This document shows, one piece after another, positions 36,821 to 46,122 of a stretch of DNA of 64,000 bases; the stretch's first letter is position 1; every line of letters begins with the position of its first letter. The notes under the pieces were generated by a model. The model worked only from the letters and a program-made list of their open reading frames with translations, had not been told where the DNA came from and ran no database searches. This stretch comes from Mycobacterium conspicuum (lineage in GTDB: Bacteria; Actinomycetota; Actinomycetes; Mycobacteriales; Mycobacteriaceae): positions 5,890,001-5,954,000 of the forward strand of contig NZ_AP022613.1 of assembly GCF_010730195.1 (NCBI RefSeq), written 5' to 3'. Position numbers and translations under genes: made by a program.

Positions 36821-37969
36821 ATGGTCGGCATGGAGCCCGACGAGCAGCACGACGAGTCTGGTGAAGGCGAGCCCGGCGAGCCATCGGGGCGTTCCGCGCT
36901 GAGCCGCCGCGGTGCGTTGGCGGGAATGGGCGCCCTAGCCGGGATAGCCGGGATAGCCGCGGTGGACGTGGGCGGATTTGCCTATGCCAGGGGCTGGCTG
37001 CGGCCCGATGCGCTGACCCCGTCGCGGTTCGCCGATCGGTTCGAGAACGTCTATGGCCGCCACGACGGTTTCCGGCGCAACCATGCCAAAGGTTTGAGCG
37101 CCACCGGGACCTTCGCGAGTACCGGGGCGGCCGCGGCCATCTGCCGGGCAGCCGTCTTCCAACCCGGAAGCGTCGCGGTGGTCGGGCGGTTCTCGCTGGG
37201 CGGGGGGCTGCCGGATCAGGCCGACAAACCCGACACGGTCCGGGGATTGGGGCTGCTGCTCGAGGCGAACGGCCAGCAGTGGCGCACGGCAATGATCAAC
37301 ATTCCGGTTTTCACCGACGCCACCCCGCAGGGCTTCTACGAACGGCTGCTGGCGTCCAAGCCGCTACCCGGTACGGGCAAGCCCGACCCGGCGAAGATGG
37401 CGGCGTTCCTCGACCGGCACCCCGAGACCGCCGCGGCAATGAAAATCATCAAGCAATCACCGCCCAGCGCGGGCTTCGCGGACAGCACGTTTCACGGGCT
37501 GAATGCCTTCTACTTCACCAACAGCGCCGGCGCGACTGTTCCGGTGCGCTGGTCCGCGGTTCCGCACGAGGGTCCGCCGGCCCCGCCGGCCCCGCCGGGC
37601 GGCAAGGACTACCTGTTCGATGAGCTGATTCGCACCGTTGCGCAGCGACCGGTGAGTTGGCGGCTGGTCATCACCATCGGGGAGCCGGGCGATCCCACCC
37701 ACGACGCCACCAAACCCTGGCCGACGTCGCGCCGCACCGTCGACGCCGGCACGATCACGATTTCCGCGGTGCAGACCGAGGGGCCCGGCAACGCGCGCGA
37801 CATCAATTTCGACCCGCTGGTGTTGCCGGACGGCATCACCGCCTCCGATGATCCCCTTCCCGCGGCGAGATCCGCCGTGTATGCGCGTTCCTTCACCCGC
37901 CGCGCCACCGAATCCAAGTCACCCAGCGAGGTCAGTGTTGGCCGGGTGGTCGGTCAGGTGCGCTCATGA
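36821..37969 (+). CDS. Tat-exported catalase-family peroxidase (SrpA-like)
   Basis: This 382-residue protein begins with a polar region followed by SRRGALAGMGALAGIAGIA, a twin-arginine signal. The mature part is a minimal catalase fold: FRRNHAKGLSATGTF with the distal His, RFSLGGG, and SAVYARSFTRR with the probable proximal heme Tyr. Such single-domain catalase-like proteins act as peroxidases. Its stop overlaps the start of a cytochrome b561 gene, so the two likely form a membrane-linked peroxidase. Confidence 0.88.
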   Translation: MVGMEPDEQHDESGEGEPGEPSGRSALSRRGALAGMGALAGIAGIAAVDVGGFAYARGWLRPDALTPSRFADRFENVYGRHDGFRRNHAKGLSATGTFASTGAAAAICRAAVFQPGSVAVVGRFSLGGGLPDQADKPDTVRGLGLLLEANGQQWRTAMINIPVFTDATPQGFYERLLASKPLPGTGKPDPAKMAAFLDRHPETAAAMKIIKQSPPSAGFADSTFHGLNAFYFTNSAGATVPVRWSAVPHEGPPAPPAPPGGKDYLFDELIRTVAQRPVSWRLVITIGEPGDPTHDATKPWPTSRRTVDAGTITISAVQTEGPGNARDINFDPLVLPDGITASDDPLPAARSAVYARSFTRRATESKSPSEVSVGRVVGQVRS

Positions 37970-38529
37970 CGGACGAAACCGGCACCGCACCAACGCGTTT
38001 CGCGCTGCCCTCGCGGATCTTGCACTGGTTGATGGCGCCCATGGTCATCGTGCAGTTGTTCATCGGCGCGACCATGATCGCCTCGCTGTCCTACTATCCG
38101 CTGCTGCTGGCGATCCACCGCCCGTTGGGGATTTTGATCCTGATTTTTGCCGTGATACGCCTGGGCAATCGGCTCACCCACAAGCTGCCGCCGTTCCTGG
38201 CGACGATGGGCCGCACCGAGCGCCGTATCGCCTCCTGGTCGGAATACCTGCTCTACGCCCTGCTGCTCGTGCAGCCCGTGGTGGGCTGGGCCATGCTGTC
38301 GGCCGCCAGATTCCCGATCGCCATGGTGGGTCCGTTTCGTCTGCCCGGGATCGCCCCGCACAATTTTGACGTTTACGGGATACTTCGGGAGTGCCACAGC
38401 GTTTTCGCATACATGCTTTTCCTGGCGTTCACCGCCCACGTGTGCGCGGTCCTTTTTCATACGCTCGTGCTGCGCGATCGGCTGATCGATCGAATGGCAG
38501 TGTGGCGTACGAAATCTAGCCGAAGCTGA
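37966..38529 (+). CDS. cytochrome b561
   Basis: This 187-residue four-helix membrane cytochrome has candidate heme-ligating histidines in RILHWLMAP, LAIHRPLG and ECHSVFAYM/FTAHVCAVLFH. The ATG overlaps the catalase-like stop (ATGA). By context it would feed electrons from the quinone pool to the exported peroxidase, which is inference from the recurrent pairing of these families. Confidence 0.9.
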   Translation: MTDETGTAPTRFALPSRILHWLMAPMVIVQLFIGATMIASLSYYPLLLAIHRPLGILILIFAVIRLGNRLTHKLPPFLATMGRTERRIASWSEYLLYALLLVQPVVGWAMLSAARFPIAMVGPFRLPGIAPHNFDVYGILRECHSVFAYMLFLAFTAHVCAVLFHTLVLRDRLIDRMAVWRTKSSRS

Positions 38530-38554
38530 TACCCGAGCGAAACAGGAGTCCACG

Positions 38555-38824
38555 ATGCCGATATTCATGGTGGAGCGCGCCTTCGCCGAGGAACTGGAAC
38601 CCACCCTCGACAGCGCCGATGGCATCAACCGGATCAACGCCGAGGCGGGGGTTCGGTGGTTGTATTCGTTTTTGTCGGCGGACAAACGAAAGACGTACTG
38701 CCTCTACGAGGCACCCTCGCCCGAGGCGATCAGGACCGCGGCGGCACGCGCCGGGCTTCCGGCCGACGTCATCGTCGAGGTGAATCAGCGCGTCATGCCG
38801 GACGGCACCCTGTCCGAGATTTGA
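38555..38824 (+). CDS. DUF4242 protein
   Basis: This 89-residue protein begins MPIFMVERAFAEELEP and contains GVRWLYSFLSADKRKTYCLYEAPS, the DUF4242 pattern. The family is small, soluble and possibly metal-binding. AACAGGAGTCC precedes the ATG. It lies 25 bases after the cytochrome b561 gene and is probably in the same operon. It is convergent with the LuxR regulator, four bases away. Confidence 0.85.
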   Translation: MPIFMVERAFAEELEPTLDSADGINRINAEAGVRWLYSFLSADKRKTYCLYEAPSPEAIRTAAARAGLPADVIVEVNQRVMPDGTLSEI

Positions 38825-38827
38825 GCC

Positions 38828-41764
38828 CTATGTGAGTAGGTCGTGATCCGCGGCGTACATCGCCGCCTGGGTTCGGTTCGCGGCTCCGGTCTTGAGCAGA
38901 ATGCTGCGCACATGGTTGGCCGCCGTGTTGGTGCTGATGAAGAGTCGTTCACCGATCGCGCGGTTGCTCAGCCCGGCGGCCAGCAGCCGCAGCACCTCGA
39001 CTTCGCGGTCCGTCAGGCCGTCCGGGCCCTCCGATCCCGTGGTGAGCAAAGGATTCACCAGGTCGAGCACCCGGACCTGTCCGATCGAGGTGGCCATTGC
39101 GCTGGCCTCATCGGCCAGGCGACGCGCGTCGTCCGTGCGACCGCGGGACGCCGCGAACAACGCTTGGCGGGCCAGCGTCTCGGTGATATGCACCACCGAG
39201 CCCATCCGCCGGTCCATTTCCAACGCCGCGTCGAAATGCCGCTCAGCCGAACCGGTATCACCGCCGCACGCCGCGATCCGGGCGAGGTATCGATCACCGC
39301 TGCCGAACAGGGCGACGAACTGGCCGGCCACCAGGTTCTTGCCGGCGTACTGGGCAATGTAGGGCCGCAGCGCGTGCAGCGCTTCGCGGTTGCCGAGCGC
39401 CAACGCCGCCTCGACCATGAAAACCAGCTCCATCGGCCACTGCGCCTCGTTGGTCCGGTCGGAAAGGTTGCGGTTGAGCAACTGATTGAGCGCTCGGGTC
39501 ATGCCGCGTTCGCAGTCGAGCTCGGTATACAGCGCGAGTAAGCCGGGCACCCAGCGGCCCGCGAATGTCTCGCTGCCGTCGACAAACCCGCCGTAGCTTT
39601 TCAAGCCGCCGGTTTCGCGGTTGATCATGAACATCTGGACCCCGTGCGAGCCCTCGGTGTCCTCGGCATCGAACAAATTGCCTGTGCGCAAAGCGATGTC
39701 GGCCCACCGTTCGGCCCCGGCGAAATCGCCGCGCAGATACGTCAGCGCCTGCTCCACGCATGCGCCGACGAACCCGAAGACGGGTTGACCGCAGGCTTGA
39801 GCGGCGCGCCGCATGTCGACGGTCGACGTGGCCAAGTCGTCCGGCCGGCCGGCCAGATAGCTTGCCATGGCACGGAAATGCGAAGATGCACCCAACGCCT
39901 CGTAGTTGCGGTTCGCCAGCGCCGTGCGCGAAACCTCGGCCGAACGCTCGAGTTGGATTTCGCACAATTCCGGGGTGAGGCCTTGCCACAAACTCGTTGT
40001 CAGGGTGTGCAGCAGGACCGCCGGGTCGCCCGCGATTCGCGCGCGCTCGATGGCGCGGTCGCTGATTTCACGGGCCCGCACGACCTCACCGCCGAACGCC
40101 AGCGCCCGCCCGAAGCTGCCGAGCGCCTGCAGGTAGCGAGGGTCGTCCGTCTGCAATCCGCACGATTCCAGCGCCGATGCCAGCAGATCGGCCGCCTTCG
40201 AATCGGCCCGCCGGTAGCGCCAGTTCGCGTCCTCATAGCCGACGGCGGCCTCCAATCGGACCAGCGGGTCGTCCATCGCGCTGACGCGCTCATAGATTGC
40301 CAGCGCGCGGGGAAAGTCACCGGCGCGCACATGGTTTGCCGCCGCACCAAGGTTCATTCGGGCCCGATCCTCCGGGCTCAGCTCGGGGAGCGACGCGGCC
40401 CGTTCGAACCATTTGGCCGCGTCTTCGTAGGCCACGCTCTGCTCGGCCATCCGGGCCGCCTCACGCGCGTACCGCAGTGCCTGCTCGTGGTAGCCGAGCA
40501 CATGCGCCCGCAGGTAGTGGTTCGCCAGTCGGGGAACCAACGTCGGGTCCGCGCGTCCCTCGAGCGCCTCGGCCGCCCGGGCGTGCATGATCCGCTGCGC
40601 GGACGCCGCCATCCCGGCGACCACGGCCTCGCGGGTGAGTGCGTGCACGAACGAGAACTCGCCGTCGGAGTCGTCGACCGGCCGAATCAGCCCGAGCCCC
40701 TCGGCCGCATCGACGGCGGCCAGCGTCGAGGTGAGATCAGTCTCGCTGGATGCGATGAGCGCGGGCAGATCAAAGGTCTCGCCCAGCACCGCCGCCTGCT
40801 CGATAACCTTGCGGACGCTGAGGCCCAGTCCGCTGAGCCGTCGGGCAATCGCATCACCAATCGACGCCGGAACGGTCTGTTGCGAGCTCAATGCGGCCAA
40901 TCCGGCTGGGCCGCCGCGGAGTTCGAGGTCGTTGCACAGTTCGGTGACGAAGAACGGATTGCCGCCGGTCCTGTCGCGCAGCAGGGCCGCCGCCGTACGT
41001 GCCGACGACGGCGCCAATTGTTGTGTTTGACTGACGAATTCGGCGATCGCCTCGGTGTCCAAGCCGCCGAGATCCAGCCGGCGTACGCCGTCGAACCGGT
41101 GCAGCTCGGCCAGCCGGGTGATGAGCTCGTCGGAGCGGTCGGGTTCGGTGGTGCGGAATGTCGCCACCAGCAGCAGTCGGACGTCGGCGCAGCCGATGAG
41201 CACCTGTTCGAGCATCGCGAGGGTGGGCAGCTGCGCCCAATGCAGGTCGTCGAGGATCAACGCGATGGGGCGGTCGGCGGCCAGGCGCCTCAGAAAGCCG
41301 GTGAGCGCGTCGAAAAGCGCGCGGCGGGCGGTGCCGCCGTCGTCCGCTACCGCGCCGGCGTCCGGCAGGTGCCGATCCACCTGGGTGGTGAGCCGGCGCA
41401 GCTGGGGACCCGCGTCCGCCAATAGGTCGGCCATCGAGCCCGCGGGGCTGGCCACCAGCAGCCGATCCAGCGCCTCGGCGAACGGTGCGTACGGGACGTC
41501 GGCGTCGGCCGTTGAGCTGCCCACCAGCACCGCGACATCGTGCTCGGCCAGCGTCGCGGCGACCTCGGCGGCCAGACGCGTCTTGCCGGCCCCGGGCTCA
41601 CCGCCGATGAACACCGCCTGGCGGTTGCTGCTTTCGACCCGCTCCCACGCCCGCTCGAACGCCGCGAGCTCGGTGGCGCGGCCCACCAGCGGGCCGCGGC
41701 GACGCGCGATCAGTTCGGCCGGAAGCGGCGGTGGCACCCACTTGATGGCCTGAGCCATGCTCAT
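38828..41764 (-). CDS. large LuxR-family regulator with AAA/STAND ATPase domain
   Basis: This 978-residue regulator has a Walker A motif at residues 55-62 (GEPGAGKT), LILDDLHWAQLP as Walker B, a central region of about 500 residues of TPR-like helical repeats, and a C-terminal LuxR HTH (GLTDREVEVLRLLAAGLSNRAI...FISTNTAANHVRSIL). STAND regulators of this kind activate transcription when ligand and ATP are bound. It is divergent from the BBE flavoenzyme across a gap with a perfect 16-bp palindrome, so that gene is its likely target. Confidence 0.93.
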   Translation of the reverse strand: MSMAQAIKWVPPPLPAELIARRRGPLVGRATELAAFERAWERVESSNRQAVFIGGEPGAGKTRLAAEVAATLAEHDVAVLVGSSTADADVPYAPFAEALDRLLVASPAGSMADLLADAGPQLRRLTTQVDRHLPDAGAVADDGGTARRALFDALTGFLRRLAADRPIALILDDLHWAQLPTLAMLEQVLIGCADVRLLLVATFRTTEPDRSDELITRLAELHRFDGVRRLDLGGLDTEAIAEFVSQTQQLAPSSARTAAALLRDRTGGNPFFVTELCNDLELRGGPAGLAALSSQQTVPASIGDAIARRLSGLGLSVRKVIEQAAVLGETFDLPALIASSETDLTSTLAAVDAAEGLGLIRPVDDSDGEFSFVHALTREAVVAGMAASAQRIMHARAAEALEGRADPTLVPRLANHYLRAHVLGYHEQALRYAREAARMAEQSVAYEDAAKWFERAASLPELSPEDRARMNLGAAANHVRAGDFPRALAIYERVSAMDDPLVRLEAAVGYEDANWRYRRADSKAADLLASALESCGLQTDDPRYLQALGSFGRALAFGGEVVRAREISDRAIERARIAGDPAVLLHTLTTSLWQGLTPELCEIQLERSAEVSRTALANRNYEALGASSHFRAMASYLAGRPDDLATSTVDMRRAAQACGQPVFGFVGACVEQALTYLRGDFAGAERWADIALRTGNLFDAEDTEGSHGVQMFMINRETGGLKSYGGFVDGSETFAGRWVPGLLALYTELDCERGMTRALNQLLNRNLSDRTNEAQWPMELVFMVEAALALGNREALHALRPYIAQYAGKNLVAGQFVALFGSGDRYLARIAACGGDTGSAERHFDAALEMDRRMGSVVHITETLARQALFAASRGRTDDARRLADEASAMATSIGQVRVLDLVNPLLTTGSEGPDGLTDREVEVLRLLAAGLSNRAIGERLFISTNTAANHVRSILLKTGAANRTQAAMYAADHDLLT

Positions 41765-41794
41765 AAGGTAGCCGCGCCGATGCCGGGTGGAGAA

Positions 41795-41810
41795 TAGTCA
41801 GATCTGACTA
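41795..41810. promoter_or_regulatory. perfect 16-bp palindrome TAGTCAGATCTGACTA
   Basis: The site is fully self-complementary and lies between the divergent luxR-type gene (start 41764) and the BBE oxidoreductase (start 41917), 30 bases from the former. LuxR-type HTH domains bind palindromes of about this length, so it is the best candidate operator in the gap. Confidence 0.65.
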
Positions 41811-41916
41811 AACAGGGAGCGGCCCGCAAATGCCCCGTTGTGGTCATGACGCATCACCTGCTGGCCTCGTAGCGTCGCGGTATCAGCCCCTGCAAAGCAA
41901 GGAGAAGGTTCTGCCG

Positions 41917-43296
41917 ATGAGCCTCACAACCGCGACCGACGACATCCGCGCCCGGCTGGGCGGCGAGGTGATCCTGCCCGCCGACCCGGGCTACGACGAC
42001 GCGCGGGCGCTGCACAACGCCATGATCGACAAGCGGCCCGCGGTGATTGTGCGTTGCCGTTCGGCGTCCGATGTCGCGGGCGCGCTGGAGTTTGCCCGGG
42101 GGGCGAAGCTTTTGGTCGCGATCCGCGGCGGCGGTCACAACGGTCCGGGCTTCGGTTCCGTCGAGGGCGGCCTCGTCATCGACCTGTCGCCGATGAATCG
42201 CATCGACGTGGACCGCGACCGACGCACCGCCCGCGTCCAGGGCGGCGCAACCTGGGGCCAGGTCGACAGCGCAACCCACGCTTACGGTTTGGCGACACCG
42301 GCCGGCATCATCGCATCCACCGGGGTCGGCGGCCTCACCCTCGGCGGCGGCCACGGCTACCTGTCCCGCAAGCACGGCCTGACCATCGACAACCTGCTCG
42401 AGGCCGAGGTCGTGCTGGCCGACGGGCGGGTGGTGACCGCGTCCGAATCCCAACACCCCGACCTGTTCTGGGCGCTGCGGGGCGGAGGCGGAAACTTCGG
42501 GGTGGTGACGGCGTTCACCTTCCGTCTGCACCCGGTGCACACCGTGATCTGCGGCCCCACCGCATGGCCGGCGTCGGCCACCGCCGACATCCTGAGCTGG
42601 TACCGGGACTTCCTGCCCGCGCAGGACGAGGATCTCTACGGGTTCTTCGCGACCATGACCGTCCCGCCGGTGGCGCCGTTCCCCGAGGCCTTCCATCTGC
42701 AGAAGGCGTGCGCGGTGGTGTGGTGCTATTCGGGTGATCCCGCGCGGGCCGATGAGGCCTTCGCGCCGGTGCGGCAGATGGAGCCGGCCTTCGACGGCCT
42801 CGGGCCGGCTCCGTATCCCGCGCTGCAGTCCACCTTCGATGACCTGTATCCCAAAGGGTTGCAATGGTATTGGCGCGGCGACTTTTTCCGGACGGTGTCC
42901 GACGCCGCGGTGGACGCGCACGCGCGCTTCGCCGAGGAGCTGCCGACGATGCACTCCACGATGCACCTGTATCCGATCGACGGGGCGGTGCACCGCGTCG
43001 GGCAAACCGACACCGCGTTCGCCTACCGGGACGTGAACTTCTCCCAGGTGATCGCCGGCGTCGACCCGGACCCGGCCAACGCCGAGGTGTTGAAGCGGTG
43101 GGCGGTGGATTATTGGGACGCGACCCATCGGCATTCGGCCGGCGGGGCCTACGTGAACTTCATGATGGACGAGGGCCAGGACCGCATCCGCGCCACCTAC
43201 GGCCCGAATTGCCAACGGCTCAGCGAAATCAAGGCGCAGTACGATCCGGGCAACGTGTTCCGGATCAATCAGAACATCCCGCCGGCGGGCGGCTGA
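41917..43296 (+). CDS. FAD-linked oxidase, berberine-bridge-enzyme type
   Basis: This 459-residue flavoprotein has the PP-loop IRGGGHNGPGFGSVEGGLVIDL with His100-region covalent FAD attachment typical of BBE enzymes, GGLTLGGGHGYLSRKHGLTIDN, and the C-terminal BBE segment NFMMDEGQDRIRATYG...DPGNVFRINQNIPP. Such enzymes oxidise alcohols, sugars or aldehydes with O2 or F420. Start ATG 41917 follows AAGGAGAAGG. The 3' end overlaps the convergent acyltransferase by 32 bases. Confidence 0.9.
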   Translation: MSLTTATDDIRARLGGEVILPADPGYDDARALHNAMIDKRPAVIVRCRSASDVAGALEFARGAKLLVAIRGGGHNGPGFGSVEGGLVIDLSPMNRIDVDRDRRTARVQGGATWGQVDSATHAYGLATPAGIIASTGVGGLTLGGGHGYLSRKHGLTIDNLLEAEVVLADGRVVTASESQHPDLFWALRGGGGNFGVVTAFTFRLHPVHTVICGPTAWPASATADILSWYRDFLPAQDEDLYGFFATMTVPPVAPFPEAFHLQKACAVVWCYSGDPARADEAFAPVRQMEPAFDGLGPAPYPALQSTFDDLYPKGLQWYWRGDFFRTVSDAAVDAHARFAEELPTMHSTMHLYPIDGAVHRVGQTDTAFAYRDVNFSQVIAGVDPDPANAEVLKRWAVDYWDATHRHSAGGAYVNFMMDEGQDRIRATYGPNCQRLSEIKAQYDPGNVFRINQNIPPAGG

Positions 43297-44584
43297 TCCG
43301 AACTTCGGCCACCGCCCGTGCCGCCACGAGTGCGGTCACCATGGTCGCCACGCAGATCAGCCCGTCGTCTTTGAGCCCCCACCTGATCGCGGCCAGGGTC
43401 GCGACCCCCGCCACACACAGCAGCGCCCCGACCGCCGCGCCGCGCTGGGCCGAGGTGACCGGGGGTGCCCCGTCCCAACCGGACAACGGGTTGTTCTCCA
43501 GGGGTCGCAACGTGAGGAAAAGCACGGCCACCCCGGCGATTACGAGCAGCAGTTGCGCGACGCTGATCAGGACGAAGTGCGGCTGCCCGGGGTAGCGGGG
43601 GTGACCCAGACCGTCGAAGAGCAAATGCGCGCCCAGCAGCACGGGCATGTGCCAGAGGTAGAGGGTCATTGCGCCGGAGTTGCCGATCGCGGCCAGCCAC
43701 CACACCCGTGGCCGCTGCGCCCACCGGGCGATCGCCGGCGCGGCCAGGATTGCCAAGGCGCTCAGGACGATCGCGTGCCCGGCCAGCAGCAGCGACGGCG
43801 GGCTGGTGTTGGACAGGCGGTGGTCGCCGGTCCCGACCATGCTCAATTCGTAAGGGCCCCAATGGATCAGCGCGATGTCGACGGCCAGCAGCGTCAGCGC
43901 CGTGCCCAGCGCGGCGCGGCCGGTGAGCAGCCCGCGCCGGTAGGCGATGCCGAACATGCCCGGGATCAGCCAGACCGCGAGGTTGAGATAACCAAGCGAG
44001 GACGCGGCGGACCAGTGCAGCCTGACCACATCGATGATGGCGATGGCCCCGTACACCGCGGCCACGCCCGCGGCCAGCCGGGCGGTGGTGGTGATCCGGT
44101 ACAGCAGCGGCATCGCGGCCAGCACCAGCACATAGGCACCCAAAAACCACAGCAACTGAATGCTGACACCGGCTATCGGCTCGTAGACGTGCCGGGGCAG
44201 CACCGCGGACAGCAGGGTCAGCGCGACCGCCCAGAACGCGAAGTAGTAGAACACCGGACGAAACAGCCGGCTGCAGCGCTTCAGCAGCCAGCCGCCCCAG
44301 TTGGTGCCCGGTCGCCACGACGCCTCGCACGCCGCCACACCGGCGAAGAAGAACAGCGGCATGATCTGGAAAATCCACGTCAGGGCCTGAAACACCGGTG
44401 AGGTGGTGAGCAGGTTGTCCCAAATCAGCACGCCGCCACGGATGATGCTGATGGCCATCACCGTGTGCCCGACCACCACCCCGATCAAGGAGACGATCCG
44501 GATGACGTCGATGGCCCGGTCACGCTCGGGCGGGGTGCGGTCGGCCAGTTCGGCGGCGCTGGGAAAGGCGGTCTGCAATTTCAT
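43265..44584 (-). CDS. acyltransferase 3 (OafA/WecH-like) membrane protein
   Basis: This 439-residue polytopic protein has about ten helices. The N-terminal DRAIDVIRIVSLIGVVVGH matches the RxxxxDxxRxxxxxxVVxxH motif of membrane acyltransferases, followed by FFFAGVAACEAS. These enzymes O-acetylate or succinylate surface carbohydrates or lipids. The target is unknown. The start lies in a 184-base gap that also carries a promoter for the amidohydrolase. Confidence 0.85.
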   Translation of the reverse strand: MKLQTAFPSAAELADRTPPERDRAIDVIRIVSLIGVVVGHTVMAISIIRGGVLIWDNLLTTSPVFQALTWIFQIMPLFFFAGVAACEASWRPGTNWGGWLLKRCSRLFRPVFYYFAFWAVALTLLSAVLPRHVYEPIAGVSIQLLWFLGAYVLVLAAMPLLYRITTTARLAAGVAAVYGAIAIIDVVRLHWSAASSLGYLNLAVWLIPGMFGIAYRRGLLTGRAALGTALTLLAVDIALIHWGPYELSMVGTGDHRLSNTSPPSLLLAGHAIVLSALAILAAPAIARWAQRPRVWWLAAIGNSGAMTLYLWHMPVLLGAHLLFDGLGHPRYPGQPHFVLISVAQLLLVIAGVAVLFLTLRPLENNPLSGWDGAPPVTSAQRGAAVGALLCVAGVATLAAIRWGLKDDGLICVATMVTALVAARAVAEVRISRPPAGCSD

Positions 44585-44730
44585 TCCCTGAGCGTCGCCG
44601 ACCGGCGGGCGCCGCCGCGTGCGTAGTTCTACCTGTCTTGGGGGTAGGCCTACGCAATATAGGGACTAATAGTCCATGAAAAATTACCGCACGTGGCCCG
44701 CCTGCGCTGGGCAGTACGCGCCAGAATCCG

Positions 44731-44760
44731 TTGACTCTGTGATTGACACCATTATCTAAT
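44731..44760 (+). promoter_or_regulatory. candidate promoter of the amidohydrolase operon
   Basis: TTGACT at 44731-44736 and TCTAAT at 44755-44760 are separated by 18 bases. Transcription would begin within a few bases of ATG 44768, implying a leaderless mRNA, which is common in mycobacteria. The surrounding 60 bases are much more AT-rich than the window average. The rest of the gap back to 44584 holds nothing else recognised. Confidence 0.4.
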
Positions 44761-44767
44761 AGTCAGT

Positions 44768-46120
44768 ATGCAAAAGGACGATCTGATCCTGATCAGCGTG
44801 GACGACCACATCGCCGAGCCCGCGGACATGTTCGACGCGCACGTCCCCCCGAAGTACAAGGACCTGGCCCCTCGGGTGGTGATGGAACCGGACGGCGTCC
44901 AGCAGTGGTACTACGGCGAGATCCGCGGCCGGAACATGGGTCTGAACGCCGTCGCGGGCAAGCCGCGCGAGATGTACAACATCGACGCCTCCCGCTACGA
45001 CGAGATGCGCCCGGGTTGCTTCAACGTCGACGAGCGGATCCGCGACATGAACGCCGGCGGCCAGCTGGCGGGTTTGAACTTCCCCAACTTCACCGGCTTC
45101 TCGGGCCAGGTCCTCAATCAAGGCCCCGACCGCGACGTCAACCTGGTGATGATCAAGGCCTACAACGACTGGCACATCGATGAATGGTGCGCCGCATACC
45201 CGGGCCGCTTCATTCCGTGCGGGATCCTGCCGCTGTATGACGTGAACGAAGCCGCCAAGGAAGTAAAACGCCTGGCGGACAAGGGATGTCACGCGGTGAC
45301 TTTCTCCGAAAATCCAGAAGCATTGCAAATGCCCAGCATTCATACCAAGTACTGGTATCCGTTGTTCGAGGCCGTGTGCGAGAACACGACGGTGCTGTGC
45401 ACACATGTCGGCTCGGCGTCGCGGTCTCCGCAGGTGTCGACCGACGCCCCACCCAGTGTGCAGATGACGGCGTCGTCGATGATGAGCATGTTCACCTTCA
45501 CCGAGCTGATCTGGGCCGAATTCTGGGCCGATTTCCCGCAACTGAAGTTCTCGCTCACCGAGGGCGATGTCGGCTGGATCCCGTATTTCCTGTGGCGCGC
45601 CGAGCACGTCTACAACCGGCACTCGGGCTGGACGCTGGCAAAATTCCCGCCGGGCTACAGCGGGCCCGCCGACGTGTTCAAGCGACACTTTTACACCTGC
45701 TTCATCAGCGACAAAGTGGGCGTGCGCAACATGGACTGGTTCAACGAGGACATGCTGTGCTGGGAGTCCGACTTCCCGCACTCGGACAGCAATTGGCCGT
45801 TCGCGCCGGAGGACGTCATCGAAACCATGGGCCATCTCGACGACGCGGTCATCAACAAGATCACGCACGAAAACGCAATGGCCGCATACTCTTTCGATCC
45901 GTTCAGATACATCCCGAAAGAGCACGCCCGCGCCGGGCAGCTACGTGCCCAGGCCACCGACGTCGACGTGGTCACCCACGTGGGCCGCCGGGCCAGCCAG
46001 CGTGACCGCGATGCGTGGACCCGGATGACGCAATTCGCCCTGCAGGCGCAGGCCGCGGCGACACCGGCGACGGTGGAGGCCACCGGAATCGCGCAACGCG
46101 CGACCACTTTGGGCAACTGA
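44768..46120 (+). CDS. amidohydrolase family 2 (metal-dependent hydrolase/decarboxylase-like)
   Basis: This 450-residue TIM-barrel protein has VDDHIAEPADMFDAHVP near residues 11-27 (DxH...E metal motif), GILPLYDVNEAAKEVKRL, LCTHVGS and LCWESDFPHSDSNWP. This pattern is typical of mycobacterial amidohydrolase-2 proteins near lipid catabolism genes. It heads a tight operon: the next gene starts three bases after its stop. Whether it hydrolyses or decarboxylates cannot be told. Confidence 0.88.
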   Translation: MQKDDLILISVDDHIAEPADMFDAHVPPKYKDLAPRVVMEPDGVQQWYYGEIRGRNMGLNAVAGKPREMYNIDASRYDEMRPGCFNVDERIRDMNAGGQLAGLNFPNFTGFSGQVLNQGPDRDVNLVMIKAYNDWHIDEWCAAYPGRFIPCGILPLYDVNEAAKEVKRLADKGCHAVTFSENPEALQMPSIHTKYWYPLFEAVCENTTVLCTHVGSASRSPQVSTDAPPSVQMTASSMMSMFTFTELIWAEFWADFPQLKFSLTEGDVGWIPYFLWRAEHVYNRHSGWTLAKFPPGYSGPADVFKRHFYTCFISDKVGVRNMDWFNEDMLCWESDFPHSDSNWPFAPEDVIETMGHLDDAVINKITHENAMAAYSFDPFRYIPKEHARAGQLRAQATDVDVVTHVGRRASQRDRDAWTRMTQFALQAQAAATPATVEATGIAQRATTLGN

Positions 46121-46122
46121 GC

